The notes beneath the pieces were generated by a model that saw only the letters and a list, made by a program, of their open reading frames with translations, was not told the origin of the DNA and did no database searches. A stretch of 64,000 bases of DNA, from assembly GCF_002843175.1 (NCBI RefSeq), contig NZ_PJEO01000017.1:1-64000 (forward strand), written 5' to 3'. The translations under genes and the position numbers were made by a program. Shown piece by piece: positions 7,565 to 16,690 of the stretch. This DNA is from Confluentibacter flavum (GTDB taxonomy: Bacteria > Bacteroidota > Bacteroidia > Flavobacteriales > Flavobacteriaceae). The stretch's first letter is position 1. Every line of letters starts with the position of its first letter.

Positions 7565-10500
7565 TTAAGCCACAATAGGTTCTAAAACCGTTAAAGCTTG
7601 TTTTACCGTTTTTATGTTTTCAAACGTTAATAATAACCTTAAACCATTGCGGGTTTGCTTTTCCTTCATCTGACAGATTTTCGGATTTGCTTGAACATAT
7701 TGCAGCACTTTTGTGAAATTATTACTTTGATAAAAACTACTTTGTTGGTCGTTTATAAAATACCCGATAAATTTACCTTGTTTCATAATTATTTTTTCGA
7801 AACCAGCTTTGGTAGCAATCCATTTGATGCGAACGCTATTCATTAAATCTAAAACCTGGGTTGGCAATTCACCAAAACGATCTATAAGATGGGTTTCAAA
7901 TTTTTGTAATTCTTCTTCTGTTTTTAAATCGTTTAATTGCGTATATAAATTCAAGCGTTCGGCAATATTATTCACATAATTATCTGGAAATAACAACTCG
8001 AAATCAGAATCAATAGTCACTTCTTTTACATAGATTTTATTATCTATATCCTCTTTGTACAAATCCTTAAACTCATTTTCCTTAAGTTCTTCAATGGCCT
8101 CGTTCAATATTTTTTGGTACGTTTCAAAACCTATTTCATTAATAAACCCACTTTGTTCACCACCCAATAAATCGCCTGCACCACGAATTTCCAAATCTTT
8201 CATGGCAATATTAAATCCGCTGCCCAATTCCGTAAACTGTTCCAGGGCGGTGATACGTTTTCTGGCATCATCGGTCATTGCCGAATATTCAGGCGTAATA
8301 AAATAGCAAAATGCTTTTTTATTGCTTCGTCCTACTCTACCTCGCATTTGGTGCAAATCACTCAACCCAAAATTGTTGGCATTGTTTATAAAAATAGTAT
8401 TGGCATTTGGCACATCCAATCCACTTTCAACAATCGTGGTGCTAACCAATACATCAAACGCACCTTCCATAAAAGCCAACATCAATTGTTCCAATTTTTT
8501 ACCATCCAATTGTCCATGGCCAATGCCAATTTTAGCATCTGGCACCAAACGTTGAATCATACCGGCCACTTCCTTAATATTTTCTATGCGATTGTGAATA
8601 AAAAATATTTGTCCGCCACGCTGAATTTCATAACTCACGGCATCGCGTATGGTTTCTTCATTAAATCGAATGACATGGCTTTCAATGGGGTACCGATTTG
8701 GCGGAGGCGTTGTAATAACCGATAAATCCCTTGCCGCCATTAAACTAAATTGAAGCGTTCTAGGTATGGGCGTTGCAGTTAAAGTTAACACATCAACGTT
8801 TTCTTTTAAAGTTTTTAGTTTTTCTTTAACAGCGACGCCAAATTTTTGTTCTTCATCTACAATTAAAAGTCCTAAATCTTTAAATTTTACATCTTTATTA
8901 ACCAACTGATGTGTGCCAATAATTATATCGACTTTGCCGTTTTCTAACTTTTCAAGCGTGTCCCGTCTTTCTTTTGTGGTTCTAAATCGGTTTAAATAAT
9001 CTACCGTTACCGGGAAATCTTTTAAACGTTCAGAAAACGTTCTGGAATGTTGGTATGCCAAAATGGTTGTTGGCACCAACACGGCGACTTGTTTGCCATT
9101 GTCAACTGCTTTAAATGCCGCACGAATAGCAACTTCGGTTTTTCCAAAACCCACATCGCCACACACCAATCGATCCATGGGGCGTTCGCTTTCCATATCG
9201 CTTTTAATATCGGCCGTTGCAGTTATTTGATCGGGTGTGTCTTCATATAAAAAAGACGATTCCAACTCCAATTGCATATAACTATCTGGATGGTATTGAT
9301 AGCCTTTTTCGGTTTTTCGCTTGGCGTATAATTGTATCAGATTAAACGCAATATGCTTAACCCTCGATTTTGTTTTTTCTTTAAGGGTTTTCCACGCATT
9401 GCTTCCCAGTTTGTAAATTTTTGGAGGTTTGCCATCTTTACCGTTAAACTTTGTGATTTTATGAAGGGAGTGAATGCTTAAATACAACACATCGCGTTCA
9501 CCATAAACCAATTTTATGGCTTCTTGTTGTTTCCCTTCCACATCAATTTTTTGTAAGCCACCAAAGCGACCAATACCATGGTCTATGTGTGTCACATAAT
9601 CGCCAATATCTAAATTAGTGAGTTCTTTTAAGGTAATGGATTGCTTTTTAGCATACCCATTTTTGACATGAAATTTGTGGTAACGTTCAAAAATCTGATG
9701 ATCGGTATAGCAGACGATGTTGTTATCATAATCCACAAAACCTTGGTGTAACGATAGTGTGATGGTTTTATACGGTTTCACTTCCAAATGTGAATCATCA
9801 AAAATATCATGAAAACGCTTCGCTTGTTGTTCGCTTACACAGGCAATATAATTTGTAAAGCCTTTATCGTAATTAGTATTTAAATCTTCAATTAATAGGT
9901 TGAACTGTTTATTGAAAGAAGGTTGTGGAGAGGTATTAAAAATGATTTCGTCATGGCGAGGAGTTTGGGACGAAGCCATCTCATCAATTGAAGCAGATTG
10001 CTTCGTTGCACTCGCAATGACGTTATTAAAAACTGAGGAACTCCCAAACTCAATAATCGAAAAATCCAAAAGTTGCCTTTTTAACAATGCTGAATTGCAA
10101 AACAATTCTTCTGGTTTGGCGTGCTTAATCTCTGTTGAAAGCGTTTTAAAAGCATCTTCTGCCTTTCCATAAAAATCATCTATTCTAGAAAAAAACAAGT
10201 CCATGTTTTTAAAACAAAGCACTGTTTTTGAGGCGATATATTTTAAGAAACTGGCGCGTTCTTCATTCAAAAATTTATTTTCAACATTCGGAATGATGTT
10301 GATTTTTTTTATCTGTTCAATGGATAATTGGGTTTCAACATCAAAGGTTCTAATGCTATCCACCTCATCTCCAAAAAATTCAATGCGGTAAGGCTCATCG
10401 TTAGAAAACGAAAACACATCTACAATACCACCTCTAACCGAAAATTCGCCCGGTTCGGTTACAAAATCAACACGTTTAAATTGGTATTCAAACAAAACTT

Positions 10501-10972
10501 CGTTAACAAAATCGATAGACAAATTATCACCAACACTAATCTTTAGTGTATTGCGTTCCAATTCTTTTCTCGTAACTACTTTTTCAAAAAGCGCATCAGG
10601 ATAGGTAACTATAATCGCTGGTTTTTTTTGTGAATTAATTCGGTTTAAAACTTCGGCTCGCAGCAACACATTGGCATTGTCTGTTTCTTCAATTTGATAA
10701 GGCCTTCTATAACTTCCCGGATAAAACAACACATCTTTAGTGTTAATAAGTCGTTCAAGGTCGTTTAAATAAAAAGCCGCTTCTTCCTTATCATTAAATA
10801 CCAGTAAAAAAGGTTTATCGGCATCTTTAAAAACACTTGACAAAACAAAGGAAAATGAAGACCCTACAAGGCCTTTAAGATGTGTTCTACTTTTGTTTTG
10901 GGCAATAGCTTTTTGCAGATTTTGTACTTGTAAAATCTGTGAATAGGTTTGCGAGAGATTGGTTTTACTCAC
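7565..10972 (-). CDS. mfd: Transcription-repair coupling factor Mfd
   Basis: A 1135-residue ATP-dependent translocase that removes RNA polymerase stalled at DNA lesions and recruits UvrA. The N-terminal UvrB-like region (about 1-300), the RNA-polymerase-interacting domain (with DYVTHIDHGIGRFGG), the translocase motor (GDVGFGKTEVA, Walker A; VDEEQ, Walker B; TATPIPRTL) and the C-terminal TRCF domain are all present. Residues about 317-342 are a foreign-looking, in-frame insert made by a dispersed palindromic element (9949-10022), in a loop after the UvrB-like region. Otherwise the length is normal for the family. Confidence 0.97.
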   Translation of the reverse strand: MSKTNLSQTYSQILQVQNLQKAIAQNKSRTHLKGLVGSSFSFVLSSVFKDADKPFLLVFNDKEEAAFYLNDLERLINTKDVLFYPGSYRRPYQIEETDNANVLLRAEVLNRINSQKKPAIIVTYPDALFEKVVTRKELERNTLKISVGDNLSIDFVNEVLFEYQFKRVDFVTEPGEFSVRGGIVDVFSFSNDEPYRIEFFGDEVDSIRTFDVETQLSIEQIKKINIIPNVENKFLNEERASFLKYIASKTVLCFKNMDLFFSRIDDFYGKAEDAFKTLSTEIKHAKPEELFCNSALLKRQLLDFSIIEFGSSSVFNNVIASATKQSASIDEMASSQTPRHDEIIFNTSPQPSFNKQFNLLIEDLNTNYDKGFTNYIACVSEQQAKRFHDIFDDSHLEVKPYKTITLSLHQGFVDYDNNIVCYTDHQIFERYHKFHVKNGYAKKQSITLKELTNLDIGDYVTHIDHGIGRFGGLQKIDVEGKQQEAIKLVYGERDVLYLSIHSLHKITKFNGKDGKPPKIYKLGSNAWKTLKEKTKSRVKHIAFNLIQLYAKRKTEKGYQYHPDSYMQLELESSFLYEDTPDQITATADIKSDMESERPMDRLVCGDVGFGKTEVAIRAAFKAVDNGKQVAVLVPTTILAYQHSRTFSERLKDFPVTVDYLNRFRTTKERRDTLEKLENGKVDIIIGTHQLVNKDVKFKDLGLLIVDEEQKFGVAVKEKLKTLKENVDVLTLTATPIPRTLQFSLMAARDLSVITTPPPNRYPIESHVIRFNEETIRDAVSYEIQRGGQIFFIHNRIENIKEVAGMIQRLVPDAKIGIGHGQLDGKKLEQLMLAFMEGAFDVLVSTTIVESGLDVPNANTIFINNANNFGLSDLHQMRGRVGRSNKKAFCYFITPEYSAMTDDARKRITALEQFTELGSGFNIAMKDLEIRGAGDLLGGEQSGFINEIGFETYQKILNEAIEELKENEFKDLYKEDIDNKIYVKEVTIDSDFELLFPDNYVNNIAERLNLYTQLNDLKTEEELQKFETHLIDRFGELPTQVLDLMNSVRIKWIATKAGFEKIIMKQGKFIGYFINDQQSSFYQSNNFTKVLQYVQANPKICQMKEKQTRNGLRLLLTFENIKTVKQALTVLEPIVA
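9949..10022. repeat. Dispersed palindromic element inside mfd, in frame
   Basis: A 74-bp unit with terminal inverted repeats: CGTCATGGCGAG at the left and CTCGCAATGACG at the right, which match at 11 of 12 positions. A second internal pair (GACGAAGCCATCTC against GATTGCTTCGTTG) is visible. Read on the minus strand it encodes VIASATKQSASIDEMASSQ and following residues of Mfd without a stop. Related copies lie in metG (17833-17917) and upstream of metG (19482-19564). Confidence 0.85.
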
Positions 10973-10995
10973 GTAATTATGGTTTTTAAAGATTG

Positions 10996-11003
10996 CAAAT
11001 ATA
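10996..11003 (-). promoter_or_regulatory. -7 box of mfd
   Basis: TATATTTG on the minus strand, a perfect TAnnTTTG box, 23 bp upstream of the mfd start codon. Confidence 0.45.
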
Positions 11004-11262
11004 AGGTTTACAGATATTCGCTTCTAATAAATAATATGTCTATGTGTAATTTTAATATATTTTTTCCTTAACGATTAAGGCGTAGTTGGATTTATAAAAT
11101 ATCAAATCGAGTAAAGCCCAGCCATTGTTAAATATGCAAATACCCAAAAGAAAAATAATTTAATAAAATTTTGAACTTATAAACCCAATGAGTAACTTAG
11201 ATATATTGAATTTTTATGTTTTTTTTCACTTTGTTTAGTGCAAAAAAAATGAAAAAAATATG

Positions 11263-11270
11263 TAGGTTTG
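11263..11270 (+). promoter_or_regulatory. -7 box of the TerB-like gene
   Basis: TAGGTTTG fits TAnnTTTG. It ends on the TTG at 11268-11270, which would otherwise be a possible start codon, so it argues that translation starts at the ATG at 11295. Confidence 0.5.
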
Positions 11271-11294
11271 CACCTCTTTAAAAAACAAAAATAT

Positions 11295-11726
11295 ATGTCG
11301 TTTTCTGATTTATTTGATAGTGGATTTAAAAAGCGTAATGAAGACCATTTTGCTTCTATAGTAAGAGTAGCCATGGATAATGGTTTTATTTCTGATGATG
11401 AAAAAGCGTTTTTGGACAGATTAGCCCGAAATTTAGATATTAGCGAAGCAGATTATAAAATTATTTTAAAAGATTATAAATCGCATCCTATTAATCCGCC
11501 ATTTGAGTATGACAGACGTTTAGAGCGTTTATATGATTTAGTAAGAATGGTGCATGTAGATCAAATTGATGGTGACCCAGAACACAAACTTCTAAATAAA
11601 ATTGGGGTCGGTCTAGGATTTCATGCTGTAAACGTAAAATATATTGTTGACAAGGCATTAACGCTGGTTAGTAATGGTGCGGATTTGGAAACTTTTATAA
11701 CCGAAATAAAAAATATGAACAGATAG
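11295..11726 (+). CDS. TerB-like (tellurite resistance family) protein
   Basis: A 143-residue soluble helical protein. The pattern ASIVRVAMDNGFISDDEKAFLDRLAR and MVHVDQIDGDPEHKLLNKIG is the repeated acidic helical signature of TerB-like domains, with D/E clusters that can bind metal ions. I chose the ATG at 11295 (MSFSDLF) because the upstream in-frame TTG at 11268 lies within the promoter box. It stands alone, with its own terminator. The family is linked to membrane stress and tellurite response in other bacteria; the role here is unknown. Confidence 0.82.
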   Translation: MSFSDLFDSGFKKRNEDHFASIVRVAMDNGFISDDEKAFLDRLARNLDISEADYKIILKDYKSHPINPPFEYDRRLERLYDLVRMVHVDQIDGDPEHKLLNKIGVGLGFHAVNVKYIVDKALTLVSNGADLETFITEIKNMNR

Positions 11727-11745
11727 TGCATTTATGTTCAAAATG

Positions 11746-11779
11746 AAAAATGCGAGCCTAAAATGGTTCGCATTTTTTG
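11746..11779 (+). terminator. Terminator of the TerB-like gene
   Basis: AAAAATGCGAGCC (11746-11758) pairs with GGTTCGCATTTTT (11765-11777) with one G-T pair, then a T run. Confidence 0.8.
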
Positions 11780-11851
11780 TTTATACCATTTGAATTAAAT
11801 GCTTTCAAATAATGATAAAAAAATTATTAATTTATTAACGTTCTTTCTCCA

Positions 11852-11859
11852 TATATTTG
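11852..11859 (+). promoter_or_regulatory. -7 box upstream of a small hypothetical gene
   Basis: TATATTTG, a perfect TAnnTTTG box 21 bp before the ATG at 11881; it supports expression of that gene. No clear -33 TTG. Confidence 0.45.
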
Positions 11860-11880
11860 CGTATTATAATTTAAGGCCAA

Positions 11881-12222
11881 ATGCTAAAACTTAACTGTTT
11901 ACTTTTAACGGTTACCATAAGTTTCTTCTCCTTATTTCTGTTTAAAACAGAAAGCACAATTTCATTTCAGGCAATTACGCATACGCATGATATTAAAATT
12001 GATGGTTTATATAATGCGTTTGCTATCTCAGCTAATAATTCTTTCCATGAATTATTAAATTTTGACAAACAAAAGCTAACCAACGCCAATTTTATTTACA
12101 CGTTTACTTGTTTGAAAAAAATGTTTTTAGATGAGCATTTTAATTATCTTAAGTTATGTAATCTTATAGATTTAAATTTAACCACACATACCATCATTTT
12201 TCCGTTTCACTCCTTCTTGTAG
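11881..12222 (+). CDS. Hypothetical exported protein
   Basis: A 113-residue protein I do not recognise. The first 20-25 residues (LNCLLLTVTISFFSLFLF) are hydrophobic and could be a signal peptide or membrane anchor. The rest is mixed, with a pair of His residues (ITHTHD) and a hydrophobic tail (TIIFPFHSFL). It has its own -7 box and is followed by another small gene on the same strand. It may be real but is not firmly supported. Confidence 0.5.
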   Translation: MLKLNCLLLTVTISFFSLFLFKTESTISFQAITHTHDIKIDGLYNAFAISANNSFHELLNFDKQKLTNANFIYTFTCLKKMFLDEHFNYLKLCNLIDLNLTTHTIIFPFHSFL

Positions 12223-12316
12223 CAATTTAATTTTATTGTATTTATAAAAATTCCACCATTAAGTACTGAATGGTGGCTTTATCTATTTCAAAAAAAATTA
12301 ATTTAAAATATACAAG

Positions 12317-12814
12317 ATGAAAACTTCCTTAGTTATTATTTCTGCGCTTTTAATATTAAGCGTATTTGTTCCCTTTGCTATATTTATTTACAATGGCGCA
12401 AAAAACACAATGAGTGTAAAAAAACAATCCCAGTTATTAATAAAAAATAATGGAATCATTTATGGTGCAAAAGAGATATGGCGCAAAAACTTTATTGGTA
12501 TCAGTACAGATAAAACCATACTGACCTACATGCACTTTAAAGAAGACAAACCCTTAATACGTAATATATCTTTGAGAGATATAAAACAATGTAACATTAT
12601 TGGGAACTACAAAAACAGTACAAACAAAGCCGTGGCACTAAAAAATTTAGATTTAGAATTGGTCTATTATTCAAGTCAACCAAATACTCTAATTAACTTT
12701 TTTAATATAGACAACGATTTAAGTGAAGATTTTGAATTACAACGTATTGAAAATTGGCATGCACACATTAAAAATGCCATCGTTGAGCCTCAACAGGTTA
12801 GAATAGCGTCTTAG
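12317..12814 (+). CDS. Membrane-anchored hypothetical protein
   Basis: A 165-residue protein with one N-terminal membrane helix (about 4-26) and a soluble remainder. The soluble part has alternating strand-like segments (GIIYGAKEIWRKNFIGIS, TILTYMHFK, NLDLELVYYS) that could form a small beta domain. I do not recognise a family. A strong terminator follows. The gene may be transcribed with the small gene upstream, 94 bp away. Confidence 0.72.
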   Translation: MKTSLVIISALLILSVFVPFAIFIYNGAKNTMSVKKQSQLLIKNNGIIYGAKEIWRKNFIGISTDKTILTYMHFKEDKPLIRNISLRDIKQCNIIGNYKNSTNKAVALKNLDLELVYYSSQPNTLINFFNIDNDLSEDFELQRIENWHAHIKNAIVEPQQVRIAS

Positions 12815-12832
12815 TTTTGCTTTTTTATCAAA

Positions 12833-12878
12833 GTCACAAATACACTTTTAATCTTGGTGTATTTGTGGCTATTTTTTG
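12833..12878 (+). terminator. Terminator after the membrane-anchored hypothetical gene
   Basis: GTCACAAATACAC (12833-12845) pairs with GTGTATTTGTGGC (12857-12869), then a T-rich tract. It lies between two convergent genes. Confidence 0.8.
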
Positions 12879-12880
12879 TT

Positions 12881-15007
12881 TTATTTATGCAATTTTAATT
12901 GAATACGTTTTCGCGGAATATCAACCTCTAAAACTTTGACAATAATTTGTTGGTGCAAACTCACATGCGCATTCACATCACTTACAAAACTATCTGAAAG
13001 GTTTGACACGTGAATCAAGCCGCTTTCTTTAATTCCAACATCTACAAAACAACCAAAATTGGTTATATTATTTACAATTCCCGGAAGCAATTGCCCTTCT
13101 CGTAAATCATTAATGGTTTTTATATTCTGATTGAAGGTAAACACTTTGGCTTGCGCGCGAATATCCAATCCTGGTTTTTCCAATTCTTTTATGATGTCTT
13201 GAAGTGTTGGTAAACCAACGGATGTCGTACAGTATTTTTTCAAGTCCATTTTTTGAAGCAATTCTGAATTCCCAATTAAATCTTGAACCGTTTTGCCCAA
13301 ATCCTTTGCCATGCGTTCAACAATAGAATAGCTTTCTGGATGGACTGATGAATCATCCAATGGGTTTTTAGAATCTTTTATCCTCAAAAAAGCAGCACCT
13401 TGTTCAAAAGCTTTATCACCTAAACGTGGTACGTTTTTAATATCATTTCTTGAAGAAAATGCGCCATGTCCATTTCTGTATTCAAAAATATTTTCGGCGA
13501 GTTTTGGACCAATCCCTGACACATAACTTAACAAGGATTTACTGGCTGTATTGATATTAACGCCGACTGTATTCACACAATTTTCAACAACAAAATCCAA
13601 AGATTTTTGAAGTTTGGTTTGATCGACATCATGCTGATATTGTCCCACACCTATGGATTTGGCATCGATTTTAACTAATTCTGCTAATGGGTCTTGAAGC
13701 CTTCTTCCAATTGAAACACTTCCTCTCACCGTAACATCATAATTAGGAAATTCTTCCCTAGCAATTTTTGAAGCCGAATATATACTCGCCCCGGCTTCAC
13801 TTACTACAAAAACCTGAAGATCATTTTTGAAATGAATTTTTCGGATTAAATCTTCTGTTTCCCTTGATGCCGTACCATTTCCAATGGCAATAGCTTCAAT
13901 TTTATAAGCATCCGCCAATGAACTTATTTTTTTCATTGCGCCAATAGCATCACTTTTTGGTGGATGTGGGTAAATCGTTTCGTTATATTTTAATTGCCCT
14001 TGTGCATCTAAACATACCACTTTACAACCCGATCTAAACCCTGGATCTATGGCCAAAACACGCTTTTCACCAATGGGAGAACCTAATAACAATTGTTTCA
14101 AGTTGTTGGCAAATACGCGAATTGCAGACTCATCGGCTTTTTCTTTGGCTTGCTGTAATGCTTCGTTTGATAACGATGGCAACAATAGCCTTTTATAAGC
14201 ATCTTTAATGGCTAATTGAATCTGTTCTGAACAAGCATTGTTGGATCGAATGATTCTATCTACCATTTTGCTTATTGCTTTATCATCATCAATGTTTATT
14301 TTAACTTTAACAAATCCTTCATTTTCTGCCCTTAAAATGGCCAGTAATCTGTGTGATGGCATTTTGTTTAACGATTCATCCCAATCAAAATAATCTCTAA
14401 ATTTTTGAGCACTTTCTTCGGATTCTTTTGCTTTTACCACTTTTGTGGAAATTATAGCGAAACGTTCTAATTGCTGCCTGATATTATTTCTAATATCGGT
14501 ACGTTCGTTAATCCATTCCGCAATAATGTGTCTTGCGCCTTCCAAAGCATCTTCAACGGATGCCACCTCACCTTTTACATGTTTAAATGCTAACGACTCC
14601 ACATCATTGGCATTTTGACTCATGATTATTTTTGCCAAAGGTTCCAGCCCATTCCTTCTAGCGGTTTCTGCTTTGGTTTTTCTGCTTTTTTTAAAGGGCA
14701 AGTATAAATCTTCAAGGTTTGTTATGTCTGGAGCTGTTTCAATTTTTTGTCTTAATTCCATACTTAAAACACCTTGTTCTTCAAGTGCTTTAAGAATAGT
14801 TGCTTTGCGTTTTTCTAAAGCTTCAAACTGGTCTTTATATTTTACAATATCCCCAATTTGAACCTCATCTAAATTACCTGTACGTTCTTTTCTGTAACGG
14901 GAAATAAACGGAATGGTGCAATCTTCATTTAAAAGTTGAATGGTGTTTTTTACTGAAGTTTCAGAAAGTTGGGTGTAATGAATAATATACTCAAGCAATT
15001 GGGTCAT
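12881..15007 (-). CDS. tex: Tex family RNA-binding transcription accessory protein
   Basis: A 708-residue cytoplasmic protein, shorter than the 770-residue E. coli YhgF but with all parts. These are the helical N-terminal region, a YqgF/RNase H-like domain (VLAIDPGFRSGCKV), helix-hairpin-helix repeats (NINTASKSLLSYVSGIG, DIKNVPRLGDKAFEQGA) and a C-terminal S1 domain (GIVNNITNFGCFVDVGIKE). The family binds RNA and is related to eukaryotic Spt6; it supports transcription of some virulence genes in other bacteria. It stands alone on the minus strand. Confidence 0.96.
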   Translation of the reverse strand: MTQLLEYIIHYTQLSETSVKNTIQLLNEDCTIPFISRYRKERTGNLDEVQIGDIVKYKDQFEALEKRKATILKALEEQGVLSMELRQKIETAPDITNLEDLYLPFKKSRKTKAETARRNGLEPLAKIIMSQNANDVESLAFKHVKGEVASVEDALEGARHIIAEWINERTDIRNNIRQQLERFAIISTKVVKAKESEESAQKFRDYFDWDESLNKMPSHRLLAILRAENEGFVKVKINIDDDKAISKMVDRIIRSNNACSEQIQLAIKDAYKRLLLPSLSNEALQQAKEKADESAIRVFANNLKQLLLGSPIGEKRVLAIDPGFRSGCKVVCLDAQGQLKYNETIYPHPPKSDAIGAMKKISSLADAYKIEAIAIGNGTASRETEDLIRKIHFKNDLQVFVVSEAGASIYSASKIAREEFPNYDVTVRGSVSIGRRLQDPLAELVKIDAKSIGVGQYQHDVDQTKLQKSLDFVVENCVNTVGVNINTASKSLLSYVSGIGPKLAENIFEYRNGHGAFSSRNDIKNVPRLGDKAFEQGAAFLRIKDSKNPLDDSSVHPESYSIVERMAKDLGKTVQDLIGNSELLQKMDLKKYCTTSVGLPTLQDIIKELEKPGLDIRAQAKVFTFNQNIKTINDLREGQLLPGIVNNITNFGCFVDVGIKESGLIHVSNLSDSFVSDVNAHVSLHQQIIVKVLEVDIPRKRIQLKLHK

Positions 15008-15021
15008 TTAATATCGTTTTA

Positions 15022-15067
15022 TTACAAAAAAAATCTCGTTTTCAAAATAACATTGAAAACGAGATTT
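15022..15067 (-). terminator. Terminator of the OmpA lipoprotein gene
   Basis: A perfect 15-bp stem, AAATCTCGTTTTCAA (15031-15045) with TTGAAAACGAGATTT (15053-15067), followed on the minus strand by a run of eight T. Confidence 0.9.
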
Positions 15068-15087
15068 ATACAAATATAATATTGTTT

Positions 15088-15792
15088 TTAATTTCCTGCT
15101 TGTGATTTAGCGTCTTCTATCATTTTTTCATTTGGCAAAATGGCCACGTTTACACGTCTGTTTTTAGCACGTCCTGTAGCAGTACCATTATCATGCATGG
15201 GCTGACTTTCACCAAACCAATTAGTGGTAAGTCGACCACTAGATATCCCATTTTGGGATAAATAATTAGTTACGGCATAAGCTCTGTTTTTAGAAAGTGT
15301 CATATTATAACTTTCTGCACCTTGGCTATCTGTATGCCCTACAACCAAAATATTAGTGTCTGGATATTCTTTAAAAACACCGATTAGTTTATTTAATGTT
15401 GTTTGTGAAGCATTATTGATGTTGTATTTCTCGGTATCAAAATATACCCCACTACTCTCATCAAAAGTCACCACAATACCATCATCAACACGCTCTACTT
15501 GTGCACCTGGTATTTCCTCTTCAATTTTTTGAGCCTGTTTGTCCATTTTACTACCAATAAGAACGCCGGCACCACCACCAACGACACCACCAATAACAGC
15601 GCCTAATTCGCCATTACCACCTTTACCTACATTATTCCCAATAATAGCACCTAAAATAGCACCACCTGTGGCACCAATAACGGCACCTTTTTGTTTATTA
15701 TTAGCATTTTCAACTGCTTTACAATTGGTAAATCCAATAGATAATACCACTACTAAAGTTAAAATTGTAATTCTATTTATAATTGTTTTCAT
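15088..15792 (-). CDS. OmpA-family lipoprotein with glycine-zipper segment
   Basis: A 234-residue lipoprotein. The lipobox is FTNC (Cys24). A glycine-rich zipper follows (about 38-82, with GAIIGNNVGKGG and GAVIGGVVGGGAG) that probably spans or inserts into a membrane. A C-terminal OmpA domain (about 110-225) follows, with VVGHTDSQGAESYNMTLSKN and GRAKNRRV, the peptidoglycan-binding signature. It anchors the outer membrane to the wall. It forms an operon with the lipocalin-like lipoprotein, 8 bp upstream. Confidence 0.93.
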   Translation of the reverse strand: MKTIINRITILTLVVVLSIGFTNCKAVENANNKQKGAVIGATGGAILGAIIGNNVGKGGNGELGAVIGGVVGGGAGVLIGSKMDKQAQKIEEEIPGAQVERVDDGIVVTFDESSGVYFDTEKYNINNASQTTLNKLIGVFKEYPDTNILVVGHTDSQGAESYNMTLSKNRAYAVTNYLSQNGISSGRLTTNWFGESQPMHDNGTATGRAKNRRVNVAILPNEKMIEDAKSQAGN

Positions 15793-15800
15793 TATGTTTA

Positions 15801-16283
15801 TTATTTAGTGAAGTTCATATTTATTGTAAGCGAACTACCTGAAACATTAACCGATTGTTGCCATTGCATCGCCGTATCAGAAAGTGCTGAAAGTTTTAAC
15901 CTAAAACCTTGATTGGTTTCAGACCTATGTCTTTCGTCTGTTGGTTTTAATAAAAAATCATATAACCCTGTTTCTGCATTTACTTCTTGAATGGTGAATA
16001 CAAAATATCTTTCACCTGTTGAACAAGTTGTATTATTAATGGTATAAACCCCTGTATTATTGTTAGGGACAAATTGCCAAATGCTGCCTTCAAAACAAGT
16101 TTTAGAAGCATCATTAAGCAAGGTTGTATTGTAAGTGCCTGCTTCGCTGTAGGTTATTGAACTCAACACCCAATCGCCTTTAATTACTTTTTTGGAAGTT
16201 CTTACTGTTTTAGAGGTTCCGCAAGATAAAACCATTATTAAAATGGATATGCCTATTATTAATTTTTTCATAAATTTTTGCAT
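15801..16283 (-). CDS. Lipocalin-like family lipoprotein
   Basis: A 160-residue lipoprotein with lipobox VLSCG. After the Cys comes KGDWVLSSITY, a strand start typical of the lipocalin-like (copper-resistance NlpE/lipocalin-5-like) small barrel proteins of flavobacteria, then strands ending in LTINMNF. The first ATG (16283) or the one at 16271 (MKKLIIG) could be used; the second gives a more usual signal peptide. It is the first gene of the operon with the OmpA lipoprotein, so both may sit on the inner face of the outer membrane. Confidence 0.78.
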   Translation of the reverse strand: MQKFMKKLIIGISILIMVLSCGTSKTVRTSKKVIKGDWVLSSITYSEAGTYNTTLLNDASKTCFEGSIWQFVPNNNTGVYTINNTTCSTGERYFVFTIQEVNAETGLYDFLLKPTDERHRSETNQGFRLKLSALSDTAMQWQQSVNVSGSSLTINMNFTK

Positions 16284-16398
16284 TTAATTATGGTACAAAG
16301 ATGCAACCTTGTTTCTTATATCCTATTACATCATTGACTGTATTTGATTATAAAATTTCCACTTAAGCGTTTTATCGGATTAATACAGTAATCCATAT

Positions 16399-16433
16399 AA
16401 AAGCAGACCCCTTTTAAATAAAAGTCTGCTTTT
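16399..16433 (-). terminator. Terminator of the ferritin region
   Basis: AAAAGCAGAC (16399-16408) pairs perfectly with GTCTGCTTTT (16424-16433). On the minus strand it follows the small Cys-rich gene and the ferritin gene. Confidence 0.7.
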
Positions 16434-16463
16434 GTAAATTATAAGGATGTTAGATTTTTTTGG

Positions 16464-16625
16464 TTAAGCTACTTTTTTAATTAAATCGAAACAAGGACAT
16501 TTTTTACAACGTTTGTTCTCCGCTTTTTTATATTTTTCACAGCAACTATCCTTTACTTTACTTGGAAGTATTATTCCAGCCTTTTCAAGTTTTTTTATTG
16601 CCCTTTTTTGCTTCTTTTTACCCAC
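16464..16625 (-). CDS. Small cysteine-rich basic protein
   Basis: A 53-residue frame starting at GTG 16625. It reads KKLEKAGIILPSKVKDSCCE, then KYKKAENKRCKKCPCF, then DLIKKVA. Five cysteines in the order CC, x10, CxxCxC, with many lysines, suggest a metal-binding or redox mini-protein. The frame stays open upstream of the GTG but has no ATG, so the start is uncertain. It lies 65 bp downstream of ferritin on the same strand and before a terminator, so the two could be one transcript. I do not recognise a named family. Confidence 0.6.
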   Translation of the reverse strand: MGKKKQKRAIKKLEKAGIILPSKVKDSCCEKYKKAENKRCKKCPCFDLIKKVA

Positions 16626-16690
16626 GGTATTGTCAATAGAATGGCAAAAATAATTATTTTTATTAATTCTAAATAAGATTAAATGTTAAA

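Larger units (their letters stand above)
10973..11294. other. Divergent intergenic region between mfd and the TerB-like gene
   Basis: About 320 bp of very AT-rich sequence. It holds the two opposing -7 boxes (10996-11003 for mfd, 11263-11270 for the TerB-like gene). I see no gene, tRNA or clear repeat in the rest. Confidence 0.6.

Noticed and set aside
8348-8725. Long open frame opposite mfd
   Set aside because: Mirror of the conserved mfd motor domain; the protein is low-complexity with no family signs.
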